From Ascaphus truei (lineage: Eukaryota > Chordata > Amphibia > Anura > Ascaphidae): DNA of 64,000 bases. Under the pieces are notes generated by a model. It was given only the letters and a program-made list of their open reading frames with translations. It made no database searches and was not told the origin of the DNA. This document shows, piece after piece, positions 1 to 9,431 of this stretch. Numbering within the stretch: the stretch's first letter is position 1; each line of letters opens with the position of its first letter. The DNA is taken from contig CM071568.1 of assembly GCA_036426205.1 (NCBI GenBank), forward strand, positions 215,989,245-216,053,244, written 5' to 3'. Position numbers and translations under genes: made by a program.

Positions 1-1130
1 CAGCAATACCCTCAGGGGAGTAATAGGTACAGTCTGAAAAGCCTCTTCCCTTGAGGGGAGAATGTTCTGAACAGTCTCGTGTTGGCTCAAAGCACGGGCT
101 CTGTGGATCCAAAGGCTTGCCTGCTGGAGCCACCTTAGTAGGCGTTGGCCTACGGGGCCCTTACCCGTAGCTCCTCCGGGAGATGCCCCTTCAGTGGAAT
201 AGTCCCTTTGAGAGGGTCCTTCCATGGATCTCTGGAGTTTCAGAGTTGGTACAATTGTTTAAAGTCTCTTGACCAATCTGAGGAATCGGCCTCCCCGTTC
301 AGCAGTGTGGCCAGTATTTCGATTCTTCGTCTTCCACTTGGGGGATGGGGAGAAGATGATTACGATGCCAGACCTTTACACGGCCTCAGTGTATTTGATG
401 CGATAGACGGGAGGCCAGGTATCTGCGACTCTACCTCATATACACCATTCTCCATCGGTCAGCCAATTTATGTTTTCGGGACTCCGATTACGAAGCAACA
501 CAGGTCCCCAGGACGAAGCTCCTGATGTTTGACTTTAGGTCGTACTCGACTTTTATTGTCCGCATTATTTAGCTGTAGACTTTCAGCCTGTTGGTAAGCC
601 TGTTGCAAATTGTCCTTAATCTTTGCACTTATTTGAAATGGGTAGCATTATGTATCCCATCCGTTTGAAACTCGAAGACGTACGCTACTGGCAGTCTTGC
701 ACTTCCAAACATAGGAAGTATGGGGAGAACCGATTGACTTGTGCGGGTACAGTTGTACGCGGGATCTTCTCCCTTGGAGTCCACCAGGTCCTTATATCGT
801 ATTACCTTGTCGTGAGTTATGTTCATCCCTTTGCATCACAGTAGGCTGCTGGGATAGCATGCGACAGGATCCTAAGGAGTCTGCAACCCGTAGAAGGCCA
901 CTTGATCGTGCATGATGGCTGCTGTTCCGGGTCCTGGGATTTCTTCCCACTCATCATATCTGGGTTGCACTTAGTCCTGGTCGTTGGGATAAAGCGTCAG
1001 CTTCCGATGTTCAAAGGCACGGCGTATACCTTCAGAGAGAATTGGTAATTGTATAGGGCTGCCCGGCTATCGGTGACCTGATGCTCCAAATTTGGCGGAG
1101 GTCGAGTACGTGGTGGGATGTTGTCCGTCC

Positions 1131-1131
<1 letters not shown>
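1..1131 (-). pseudogene. Noisy partial copy of Gypsy pol (integrase C-terminus to RNase H end)
   Basis: This stretch aligns collinearly with 9,984-11,148 of the better-preserved Gypsy element. It is about 33 bases shorter overall, through many scattered one-base gains and losses. Read on the minus strand it would encode the RNase H/integrase tether and the integrase C-terminal chromodomain-like tail, but no frame stays open. The similarity stops abruptly at about 1,131, where a GT microsatellite begins. The differences are mostly indels rather than substitutions, which resembles uncorrected long-read sequence more than ancient decay. No function is inferred. Confidence 0.8.
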
Positions 1132-1175
<44 letters not shown>

Positions 1176-1236
1176 AAGGACCAGTCTCTTCCATGTGTGT
1201 GTGTGTATGTGTGTGTGTGTGTATACATGGACCATT

Positions 1237-1274
<38 letters not shown>

Positions 1275-1291
1275 CATTGACCAGTCTCTTC

Positions 1292-1329
<38 letters not shown>

Positions 1330-1334
1330 CTGTA
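1131..1334. repeat. Compound (GT)n microsatellite
   Basis: Runs of GT are interrupted three times by short non-GT blocks such as ACCAGTCTCTTCCATG and TACATGGACCATTCTC. The same blocks reappear beyond the solo LTR at 2,466, so the LTR landed inside one microsatellite. Peptides made of Cys-Val or Thr-His repeats predicted here are artefacts of the dinucleotide repeat. Confidence 0.95.
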
Positions 1335-2465
1335 TGTAGCCCTGTTTCCTTCTGAATACAGTATACTACCAATGCTGTCTAACCTGTTGGCTCGCAGGGC
1401 CTAAGCCTCTGCCACGGAGAGCCTGGGCAATGTACATGTATGGATAATCTCTTACCAGGTGCAGCGCCTCCACCTGCGATGGCTCCCAGCAGAGCGGGTG
1501 TTGCTCCTCACAGGACAATAACACAATACTACTCACACAGCATATAAAAGAAACAGTAGCTTTACTAACGGTAACCATAACCATGCATATATCATTCCAG
1601 TTAATATTACTCTTCAAGGAGACACGCAGGACGCGACCCTTCACCGTGTTCCCACACCGTGTCCAATATCCCACACCATAAACCCTCAAGGTGAATGTAT
1701 GTGTGTGACTGCACAGCCACTAATATGGGCAGTGCTATAGTTGGTGCACTTTATTGGATGTTACCTGCCGAGCGCTCCTGCGCTCGGGCCCACAAACGGT
1801 CTTCACAAAGGATCTGACGACGTGGGGCGGTCTGTGATGTCCTCCGGGCCGATCCCACCCGGCGATTGATGGTACTCCTGGAGAGGTCTGGTTCCAAACC
1901 TCTGGGATGCAGCTGTGACAGTCTCTGTGTCCCTAGCTCCACACACACTAACGTGACAGGTTCCTATTCTAGGGCCTGTCCCTATATTAACGAGACTTGA
2001 CTGGGACTCAGGGCCTATCTGGGCCTGGGGGTATTCGGGCCTAGTGTAGAGGCTACTTGCCTCTCTACACACTGAGCTCCTACCTCTTCCCCTTCCCGGT
2101 CTTCTCTGCCCAACGTGCTCCCCTGCGCAACCTCCTAACCTCTCCCTGCTCAGTCTCCTCACCCTATTGGCTCCCGGCCGTCACCTGGTCCTGCTGAGGC
2201 TCCTGGGACTTGTAGTCCCCTACTCTAAACCTCCTCTGGTTGGTCAGTGCTTCGCGCGCTCGCGCAACCACTTGCTGCGCATGCGCGACCTCTCTGGTGT
2301 CGCCATCGCCTATGGGACTACTGCACATGCGCGAATACAGACATGGCGGCGCCCTGGACGCTCGGGCTGCCGCGGAGCCTCTGGTGCACCGGAGCGCTCC
2401 CTGCAACCTTCCCCGACTCTCTCACCACAACGGAGGTGAGGGTCAGTCTGGGGGACCTGGCTACA
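1335..2465 (-). mobile_element. Solo LTR of a Gypsy-like element, 4-bp TSD TGTA
   Basis: The block begins TGTAGCC and ends GGCTACA, the canonical inverted TG...CA ends of an LTR. It is flanked on both sides by TGTA (1,331-1,334 and 2,466-2,469), a 4-bp target-site duplication. It is a diverged relative of the LTRs at 7,571-9,374 and 14,746-15,873. They share CACCGTGTCC, GTTGGTGCACTT, GGTCTTCA(C/A)AAAGGATC, a GCGCATGCGC element and an ATGGCG element, in the same order and orientation. No internal coding region accompanies it, so LTR-LTR recombination probably removed the body. On the minus strand CCAATAAAGTGCACC replaces the TATATAAG seen in the related LTRs. Confidence 0.85.
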
Positions 2466-2521
2466 TGTACATGGACCATTCTCATGTGTGTGTCTCTGTG
2501 TGTGTGTGTAACTGAGAGGGG

Positions 2522-2583
<62 letters not shown>

Positions 2584-2585
2584 AG
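2466..2585. repeat. (GT)n microsatellite, right part
   Basis: A continuation of the microsatellite interrupted by the solo LTR. It holds the ACATGGACCATTCTCATG block, then TGTGTGTGTAACTGAGAGGGGGA, then a pure (GT) run of about 27 units at 2,527-2,580. The following 2,586-2,890 holds nothing I can identify. Confidence 0.95.
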
Positions 2586-2892
2586 GGACCAGTTTGCATA
2601 ACAGCAGGGGCACACACACATTCTAAAGCCGTTCTAATAGTACATGTACAAATAGTCCAGATCTGAAAAATGATTATACGTGAGCATGTTTGCTCAGTCC
2701 CCTAGGTAACCCTCCCCCCTCTCCCCCCTGATATTACACCATTAGGGTAAATAAGAAACTTGTGGGGCATTTGCATGTCTCAGACAGGTCTGAAAATATA
2801 AGGGTGCGGACCCATGCAGTGGCCCCTAGATGGCAGTGTAAGACCATCACACCCAGCTCTAGCCTGGCAAACACCGCACTGCAGCAGCTGGA

Positions 2893-3012
2893 ACAGGGCG
2901 TAACTCTCTCCACCAATCAGGAAGGGGGCGTAACTCTCCCCACCAATCAGGAAGGGGGCGTAACTCTCCCCACCAATCAGGCAGGGGGTCAATTTCTCCC
3001 CATCAATCAGGA
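2893..3012. repeat. 30-bp minisatellite, about 4 units
   Basis: Tandem units contain GCGTAACTCTC and CACCAATCAGGAAGGGG. The last unit is diverged (CAATTTCTCCCCATCAATCAGG). The period is a multiple of three, so a repetitive peptide is predicted on both strands, but there is no start context or conserved domain to suggest coding. Confidence 0.9.
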
Positions 3013-3213
3013 CAGCATACCCCCTAACATTGCACAGCTACAAATAGGCACACACGTCTATTAAGTGTATATATACGGTAATGTAGCAGCGGAATAAATA
3101 CATAGTTATAAAATGTCATTTAAATAATATTAAATGTGTCACACAGGGAATGAGAAGGATACAAACAATAACACCTGGATATTGTGGGACGCAGGGCGAG
3201 GACCTTCTCACTG

Positions 3214-3596
3214 AGTGCGACTCGCTGTAACTGAGTGTGCTTGCTGTAACTGAGTGTGCTCGCTGTAACTGAGTGCGACTCGCTGTAACTGAGTGCGACT
3301 CGCTGTAACTGAGTGTGACTCACTGTAACTGAGTGCGACTCGCTGTAACTGAGTGCGCTCCTGTAACTGAGTGCGCTCACTGTAACTGAGTGTGACTCGC
3401 TGTAACTGAGTGCGCTCGCTGTAACTGAGTGTGACTCGCTGTAACTGAGTGCGCTCCTGTAACTAAGTGCACGCGCTGTAACTGAGTGCGACTCGCTGTA
3501 ACTGAGTGCGCTCGCTGTAACTGAGTGTGCTCGCTGTAACTGAGTGCCACTCACTGTAACTGAGTGCCACTCGCTGTAACTGAGTGCCATTGATTC
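3214..3596. repeat. About 20-bp minisatellite, roughly 19-20 units
   Basis: Tandem copies of CTGTAACTGAGTGCGACTCG occur with variants ending GCTCG, GTGCTCG or CCACTC. Some units are 17-18 bp long. The array runs uninterrupted for about 380 bp. The apparent 156-residue Ser/Tyr/Gln-rich reading frame on the minus strand is only the translation of this array. Confidence 0.95.
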
Positions 3597-3964
3597 CAGT
3601 GAGTGACACCCGCTCAGATAGAGACCTCACCCCCTGAGCAGGCAGACTGACTGGTCCCCTCCACGCGTCCCCGTCCCCCCACGCATCCGCAAGCTCCTCC
3701 CCACTCACTAAGTAAAGGTGACACCGTGCGACACAGTCTGAGTGAGCGCCTCGCCTGAATCCCGCCTTCTCATTGGCTGGCCGTGTAGCCAGGATGCGTC
3801 GACCCATACAGATCGGTACAAGCGGCACACGGCTTGTGGGCCGGGGCACCCCGTGGGACAACGGTATTGTACTACCCACAGGCCTGGCACCGGATGCTGG
3901 GATTAAAGTAACAAGCACCGCAATCAGTCCCGCCCAGGGCGAGCGGCAACTAAATCCAGTGCCA

Positions 3965-4130
3965 TGTTATGTATGTATGTCTTTATTTATATAGCGCCGA
4001 AAGTGTACTCAGCACTTCACACACACAATACAGTACAGGGAATTATAATAATACAATAAGCGCAGCAAAGTCAGACAATAGGAAAGGAAATCCCTGCCCC
4101 GAAGAGCTTACACTCTAAGTGGTAAGATGG
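3965..4130 (-). mobile_element. L2-type LINE 3' UTR/tail fragment
   Basis: Read on the minus strand, the segment contains GTGTAAGCTCTTCGGGGCAG and ends GCGCTATATAAATAAAGAC followed by CATACATA repeats. This is the same 3' end architecture as the fragments at 45,610-45,730 and at 48,895-48,977 plus 55,218-55,300. The tail style (short tandem repeat, no poly-A) is typical of L2/CR1-group LINEs. No coding part is attached. Confidence 0.7.
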
Positions 4131-4164
4131 GAGTGTTACAGAGACAGCAGGTGAGGGAATAAGT

Positions 4165-4310
4165 GCAGTAGATGGCAGTCCCTGGCCTTGATGGTGGGTA
4201 AGTATAGTAGATGGCAGTGCCTGGCCTTGATGGTGGGTAAGTGCGATAGATGGCTGTGCCTGGTCTTGATGGTGGGTAGGTGCAGTAGATGGCAGTGCTT
4301 GGCCACAATG
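4165..4310. repeat. 39-bp minisatellite, about 4 units
   Basis: The unit contains GTAGATGGCAGTG, CCTGGCCTTGATGGTGGGTA and AGT. Successive units start at about 4,168, 4,207, 4,246 and 4,285. The period is divisible by three, which keeps frames open without implying a protein. Confidence 0.9.
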
Positions 4311-4433
4311 GGTGGTAGAAGTGACCATGGGACAGTAGCCATGAGTGCAGGCTGTTGGGATGCTTGATTTGTGGGGCGAGTTTTAAGGTTGGTCAGTATT
4401 AAATCAGAAGGTTAACACCATTTACAGGGGAAG

Positions 4434-4622
4434 AGGTGGCAGGGAGGCGTGTGTGAGAGTGGGTGGCAGGGAGGTGTGGGTGAGAGCGTGTGGCAGGGAG
4501 GCGTGGGTGGGAGCGGGTGGCAGGGAGGTGTGGGTGAGAGCGGGTGGCAGGGAGGTGTAGGTGAGAGCGCGTGGCAGGGAGGCGTGGGTGAGAGCGGGTG
4601 GCAGGGAGGCGTGGGTGAGTGT
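4434..4622. repeat. 27-bp minisatellite, 7 units
   Basis: Seven tandem copies of GGTGGCAGGGAGGYGTGGGT followed by GAGAGCG, with single-base variation between units. The period is a multiple of three, so Pro/Ser/Leu-rich or Gly/Trp-rich peptides are predicted on opposite strands. I treat these as non-coding. Confidence 0.95.
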
Positions 4623-4689
4623 ACAGGGATTAACTTGGTTAATGGATGAAGAAAGGCAGTAAGGAAAGTACAAGAAGCTGCTAGATTCA

Positions 4690-5900
4690 TTTTTTTACAT
4701 CTGTATCATTGTATCTGTTAGCGCTGAAAGTATAATGTGCCAAAAAAAGTTTGCGCTGCATTAAAAATAGACTTGGGTGTACTTAAAACCGGAACTTGGA
4801 CATGGGATTTGAAAAAAATTTTTGTTCTATCACTATAAAGCACTTTTCCTCATAATCAAAACACTAGTAAACTCCCCAGTAAATACCAAGGGACCTGCAA
4901 CTCATTGTTTAGGAGCTCTCTTATGCTCAATGCATTAAAGTGCTATGAAATTTCATCCACGCTGCCTTCATTTGCAATTTTGTAATTCTGATCTTCTAAT
5001 TCAATGTTAATATTCATGTAAAAACATGTTTACAAATGGACCCCTCTTAAAATTGTATTTATTTAGAATGAAACTATAATTGCTGAAGTATTTACAGTAT
5101 AGTTCAATTAAAGCATCAATTCCCCTGTGGAGAGGTGTATAAATCCTACAAAGAACCCAGGTAACAAAGGTGTCATGATAATGCCATTAAAATATTCAGT
5201 ATGTTAATAATCTGGGACACCAATGGTTAACTGACATTTAAAAAATAAGTATTTTTATTCTATGTAAGCCAAACTAGCCTAGCTATTGATTGACCCATAA
5301 AACAAAGGGATGTTTAGATGAGGGTGACAGGTAAAAGTACCCAGAGTATCAAAGCTTAACCTGGGGTTATCATTGATGGCACACTAAAATTATATGTCTC
5401 TATTATGGAGGTCTGGGGACTGAACCCAGATCTACCAGAGGCCCCGGGTGTCCTCCTCAAAGGAGACGGTACATTCCTGAATTCCAAACGCCCCCCTCCC
5501 CCCCTTGAGTAGCAGAGAGGTTAAAGGGGGGTCAACCTTCAGCCTAAAGGTCTTTACTTAATATAACAGATATCCTGGATCTGGTATGATCCACGGGTAT
5601 AGCAAAACATTATTGTAACATTTACGGTCAGACAAATGAAATTATACTAAGCAATCTCTGATTGTGAGGGTGCAAAGGTCAGATATCAGCAGTCTCTCAA
5701 ATGTAATATTAACTGCATCAAAAATAGTCTCTTTGCCTGCGGCAAACTCACCCAAATGCGATGAGGTGAGTCACAATATTCTAGGGAATATGGGGATAAC
5801 ATTTTGAGAATCCTTTTGAAGTGGAACTGCTTTGCTGGCACCTAGTAAAATTTCATGACAAAAATCTCCTTTATTGAGACGGAAGTGTGTAACGGAAGTG
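4690..5900. other. AT-rich interval without recognisable features
   Basis: The interval has no long open frame, no tandem array and no terminal inverted repeats that I could see. It includes a C-run at about 5,490-5,503. Nothing is assigned. Confidence 0.6.
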
Positions 5901-5920
5901 ACATCATTGGATATGTTGGC

Positions 5921-6030
5921 CGCGCATGCGCAGATGCGGCCATCGCCGCATGCGCAGGAGCAGACAGCGCAGAAGCAGATGTAGCCACGCGCATGCGCAG
6001 AGGCAGCCAACGCCGCAAGCGCATGCGCAG
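5921..6030. promoter_or_regulatory. Cluster of four NRF1-like GCATGCGCA sites
   Basis: Four near-identical palindromic elements (core GCATGCGCAG) occur at about 5,921, 5,947, 5,989 and 6,020 inside a locally CpG-rich 110 bp. Two GGAAGTG (ETS-like) motifs lie just upstream, at about 5,881 and 5,894. The core matches the known NRF1 consensus. The same element recurs in the LTRs in this window, so this patch may be transposon-derived rather than a host promoter. 6,031-6,558 holds nothing else identifiable. Confidence 0.4.
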
Positions 6031-6558
6031 AGCCGGACACACACGCTGAATAACTGCTATAGAGTTAATTAGAAAGTTTCCAATGAAGAGAGACCATGTG
6101 AAAGTTGTACAATTGATCAATTTCCACTGTAAACTAGCTGCAGTATCCAGCTATACAATATGGAAAATGTACAATAAATGTAAAACACCCAATAGACATG
6201 AGTGCATAATCCATTCCAGAGCCTTACTCAGAAGCCTCAGCTCCTTCCCACAACTCAGAGACTATACAACAAGATATACAATTTCACTGACAAAAGATAA
6301 AGAAGTTTCACTTAAAATGCACGTGCTCAGCACACACATCATTTTTTCTTCAAGACTTTCATTAGACAGTAATGATGGGGGAGAGGGGGAGAGAGGTTAA
6401 GGACATGTCCTGAAAGTGAGCTTATTCAGTTTCAATGAAAGGTCTTTGAAGATAAAAAACCATGCATTTGAAATATGAATTTGGAATTCAACCAAGGGTG
6501 TATCAATGCTATCACACATGAATTCTCATATTTTCAACATTAGACCCTTTGAGGAATC

Positions 6559-7073
6559 TGATATTTTTATTGTCACAGGAGACCAGGACAAACACACCAG
6601 GGATCAATTTGCCAGACAGAAACACAGAGTTTCTAAAATTAATTTATTGGAAAAATAAATATCTACAGCTATGTACAGCAAAACAACACACACACTTACA
6701 ACTGGGGTACCCTATAAATTTAGATGCAGGGATCTCCCTCAATAGATTTACCCTGTTCTCCCTTCCCTGCAAAATTCTCTGCAGCATCTCCCCGTTGCAC
6801 ACATCTCCTTGCTAAGCTGCTTCTTCTTAACAATCTCTTCCACAACTGAAAAAAACTCTCAGCTCCCAGCTAACAAAGAGCTGCTCTTATCTCACCAGGA
6901 ATCTTTCCTTCCCCTGGTGCTTGCAATATCACCCAGCCACTGATTGGTGGGGGGAAGAGCAACACAAACACAGTTACATGCAGAGCCTTACTTGGGAAGA
7001 TCACAGCCCACTTGCATCAGTCCATTTGAAACCAAAATAAACCCCTGGTCCCTGAAGTTCTAGAACCAGGCTA
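6559..7073 (-). mobile_element. LTR-like sequence
   Basis: On the minus strand the segment starts TGTAGCCTGG, the same start as the other LTRs here. It carries CCAATAAATTAA, a plausible poly-A signal, about 70 bp before CCTGGTCTCCTGTGACA near its other end. An inverted CCAAT region (ACCAATCAGTGGCTGG) lies upstream. I could not find a clean target-site duplication (GAAT occurs on both sides but one base off), so the left boundary is approximate and the call tentative. Confidence 0.35.
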
Positions 7074-7127
7074 CAGAATACATATAACATAATACAGATG
7101 TATTATTGACAGGTCATATATATATAT

Positions 7128-7557
7128 ACAGTTGTATTTACATTTGCATATTTGCTTTGCTGTGGAGGGTATTTGTCACTTTGTTTACTCACCATAACTT
7201 AACTCAGTATGGTAAACCCCATCCTTTAGCTTCTCTGCATACCCAGTTCACAAACCCCACACTGATGAGACCCATTAAGGTCGAAACAGCTGTCTGTGGG
7301 TGGGTTTTCTGGGTATGCACCTTAACCCTGGCTGTGCTAAAAGCTGTGACCATGCAGCAAGCTTAAGCCTATAGGGAACCATGTTAAAAATGGTTTTTGA
7401 AGCAAAAAGTGACACTGTGTGCTCATTTGCATGTCATTTCCCAGAATCCCTTGCTGCAGTGGAAGTGCTGTGTGCTGGGTGATAATGGTGAAAGGCGGGG
7501 TTGCAGACCTGCCTAAGACATGCAGATGAGCATACAGTTGTATTTACATTTGCATAT
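7128..7557 (+). mobile_element. Hammerhead-bearing 406-bp unit flanked by direct repeats
   Basis: A 24-bp sequence beginning ACAGTTGTATTTACATTTGC occurs at 7,128-7,151 and again identically at 7,534-7,557. It bounds a 406-bp unit next to (TA)n tracts. The unit contains the hammerhead ribozyme at 7,236-7,319. A full unit followed by the beginning of a second one is what a tandemly arrayed ribozyme-bearing retroelement leaves behind. In animals hammerheads of this type are known from Penelope-like elements and from short retrozyme-like repeats. No reverse transcriptase accompanies it, so the unit would be non-autonomous. Confidence 0.6.
7236..7319 (+). ncRNA. Type I hammerhead ribozyme
   Basis: The conserved core CTGATGA (7,262-7,268) is followed by a 4-bp stem II, GACC / GGTC (7,269-7,272 and 7,279-7,282), with loop CATTAA. 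Then comes GAAAC (7,283-7,287), a very short stem III (AC/GT around AGCT), and the cleavage triplet GTC at 7,292-7,294, so self-cleavage would fall after 7,294. Stem I is open at the 5'/3' ends (type I). Its inner 6 bp pair CCCACA (7,256-7,261) with TGTGGG (7,295-7,300). After an internal loop, 11 perfect pairs join TGCATACCCAG (7,236-7,246) to CTGGGTATGCA (7,309-7,319). All catalytic-core positions are intact. The minimal stem III is typical of the hammerheads of metazoan retroelements. Self-cleavage is inferred. Confidence 0.88.
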
Positions 7558-7634
7558 ATATATATATATATAAAACGGGTATTCCCCCTACCCCAATCGC
7601 ATTTTGAGTGCATGTCAGGGGGAACCTATATGTT

Positions 7635-8123
7635 CAAAATATAACAAGATCCACTGCTCTCCTATTATAACAACTTAGTAAATAAAAGATATCACAGGTG
7701 CACAAGGGAATGATTGAATACTATATACACATATAGGAGGTAGGATTGTAGAAAATCATATCCCCACAAGAATCCCTCATAATTGCACTCATGTGATGTA
7801 ATTATTGCTAGAATAACAGTGATCCAGGATAGTATCCTATATAACCAGTCATAGTGATCAGAAAAAACAAAAAAATCATTTATTAATATCTGCAAAATAA
7901 CCAATCCAATATTTTAATTCCCTTTTATATATTCCACACCCAGTGTGTTATTTTGCAGATATGAATAAATGATTTTTGTTTTTTCCTACTCACTATGACT
8001 GGTTATATAGGATACTATCCTGGATCACTGTATCCTAGCAATAATTACATCACATGAGTGCAATTGTGAGGGATTCTTGTGGAGATAGGATTTTCTACAA
8101 TCCTACCTCATATGTGTGTATAT
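7635..8123. mobile_element. Foldback insertion in the LTR, 14-bp TSD
   Basis: The insertion splits the LTR and is flanked by GGAACCTATATGTT (7,621-7,634) and GGAACCTATTTGTT (8,124-8,137), a 14-bp duplication with one mismatch. The uninterrupted LTR at 14.8 kb has a single copy. Two arms of about 180-190 bp, about 7,720-7,905 and 7,947-8,118, are inverted complements around a loop of about 40 bp. The arms share GTAGGATTGTAGAAAATC, ATGTGATGTAATTATTGCTA and GGATAGTATCCTATATAACC. The long duplication is more typical of target-primed reverse transcription than of a DNA transposon. Confidence 0.75.
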
Positions 8124-8568
8124 GGAACCTATTTGTTACAGGTGTTTGGTGCTTTATACCTGTCAGGCTCACAGGAGGCCTGAGCCTCCGCTAGTGAGAG
8201 CCTGGGGTGAATCTTCTGGAATGATCTTCCTTACAGCGCCTCCACCTATGTAGGATTCTAGGAGTGTAGAATGTACCCCACATAGGACCCACATATATTA
8301 ACCACATACACCAAAGGTATATATAACACAGGTTTACTATATGCAGATAACATCACACAATACACATGCATCAACCTCAGTATCACCCTGTAACACTACT
8401 TCCCAGGGGTGATAACCCCACACCGTGTCCACAGTCCCCAATGTCATTCGCTCCCACTTAGGAGTATATATCCCGTGCCCACCACCGCGTGCCATCACAC
8501 CGTGTCCAGGGTATAACCCTTGTCCCGTGGTCAGCGCTGCCACTATGTGTGAGTACTCTGTTGGTGCA

Positions 8569-8578
8569 CTTATATAAT
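8569..8578 (-). promoter_or_regulatory. TATA box of the 3' LTR
   Basis: On the minus strand ATTATATAAG precedes TGCACCAAC. The equivalent position of the 5' LTR (15,231-15,240) has the same TATATAAG. This is the best candidate for the element's RNA polymerase II core promoter. Confidence 0.5.
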
Positions 8579-9376
8579 GATACCTGCCCAGTGCGACAGC
8601 ACCTGGGCTTTAAAAGGTCTTCAAAAAGGATCCGTTGACCTCCTGCGTGACGTCCTGGTCTCACCAGCGTGGTGGTCCGTCAGGGGCGATCCCACTCTGA
8701 ATATAGTCCTGCTCTCTCTCTGTAGAGTAGGCCTGATCCCAAGCCTCTTCTCCGCGGGAAGCTCAGCGTCCGCTGTGTCCCTCACTGACAATATATATGT
8801 TACTAAGGGGCAGGGTTCCTGACTTAGGGCCTGTCCCTGAAGCACAACAAACTATATATATGGCTCAGGACCTAACTGGGGCCTAGGGGGCTGCTGGCCT
8901 AATGCAGTGGGTCACAGACCCCTGCACTCACCTCCTACCCCTAGCTCTTCCTGGTCCTGACTGACTAGCGTGGGCTGAGCGCGCAAAATGTATCTATCTC
9001 CTAGAGCAGGGAGATACTGCAGCCCTATTGGCTCTCTGGCGTCAGGTGGGGCGCTCCTGAGGCTCATGGGACATGTAGGCCCATAGCCTCTCCTGATTGG
9101 TGGGGGTTCGCGCGCTTGTACTGCGCATGCGCGAACTACCAGGGGCCTCCCGACGCATTCTTTACACTGTGCATGCGCGAGGAACAAACATGGCGATGCC
9201 CTATGCTGTCGGGCCGCCGCAGAGCCTCCAGAGCACCGGAGCGTTCCATGCTCGGCCCCCACCCTCCAGAAACTCCAGCGGGTCTACCGCTTGGCTCCGG
9301 CAGCACTCACCATCGTTCCCGTCAGCGAAGGTAACGAGGGGGGGTCACGGAGCACGAAGGAGCCCTGGGCTACACA

Positions 9377-9384
9377 CTCCCCCT
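9377..9384 (-). other. Polypurine tract
   Basis: On the minus strand AGGGGGAG lies 2 bp before the LTR start TGTAGCCC. A purine run in this position primes plus-strand DNA synthesis in LTR retrotransposons. Its placement supports the 3' LTR boundary. Confidence 0.6.
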
Positions 9385-9431
9385 GATAAAAACCCCAACG
9401 GCCTCGCTTGGGCCACATACTTAAGCAACTA

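Larger units (their letters stand above)
7571..9374 (-). mobile_element. 3' LTR of the Gypsy element
   Basis: This block matches 14,746-15,873 in the same orientation. It continues about 155 bp further to GGCTACA at 9,368-9,374, which on the minus strand is the canonical LTR start TGTAGCC. The other end reads TAAAACGGG, where the 5' LTR has TGAAACGGG. Without the 489-bp foldback insertion and its duplicated target the LTR is about 1.3 kb. It contains a TATATAAG box, two GCATGCGC elements and an ATGGCG element. Confidence 0.8.

Noticed and set aside
1032..1372. Cys-Val, Thr-His or Val-Cys repeat proteins
   Set aside because: They are translations of the GT microsatellite in six frames and have no domain, start context or conservation.
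3120..3590. 156-residue Ser/Tyr/Gln-rich frame
   Set aside because: It is the translation of a 20-bp tandem array; no coding evidence.
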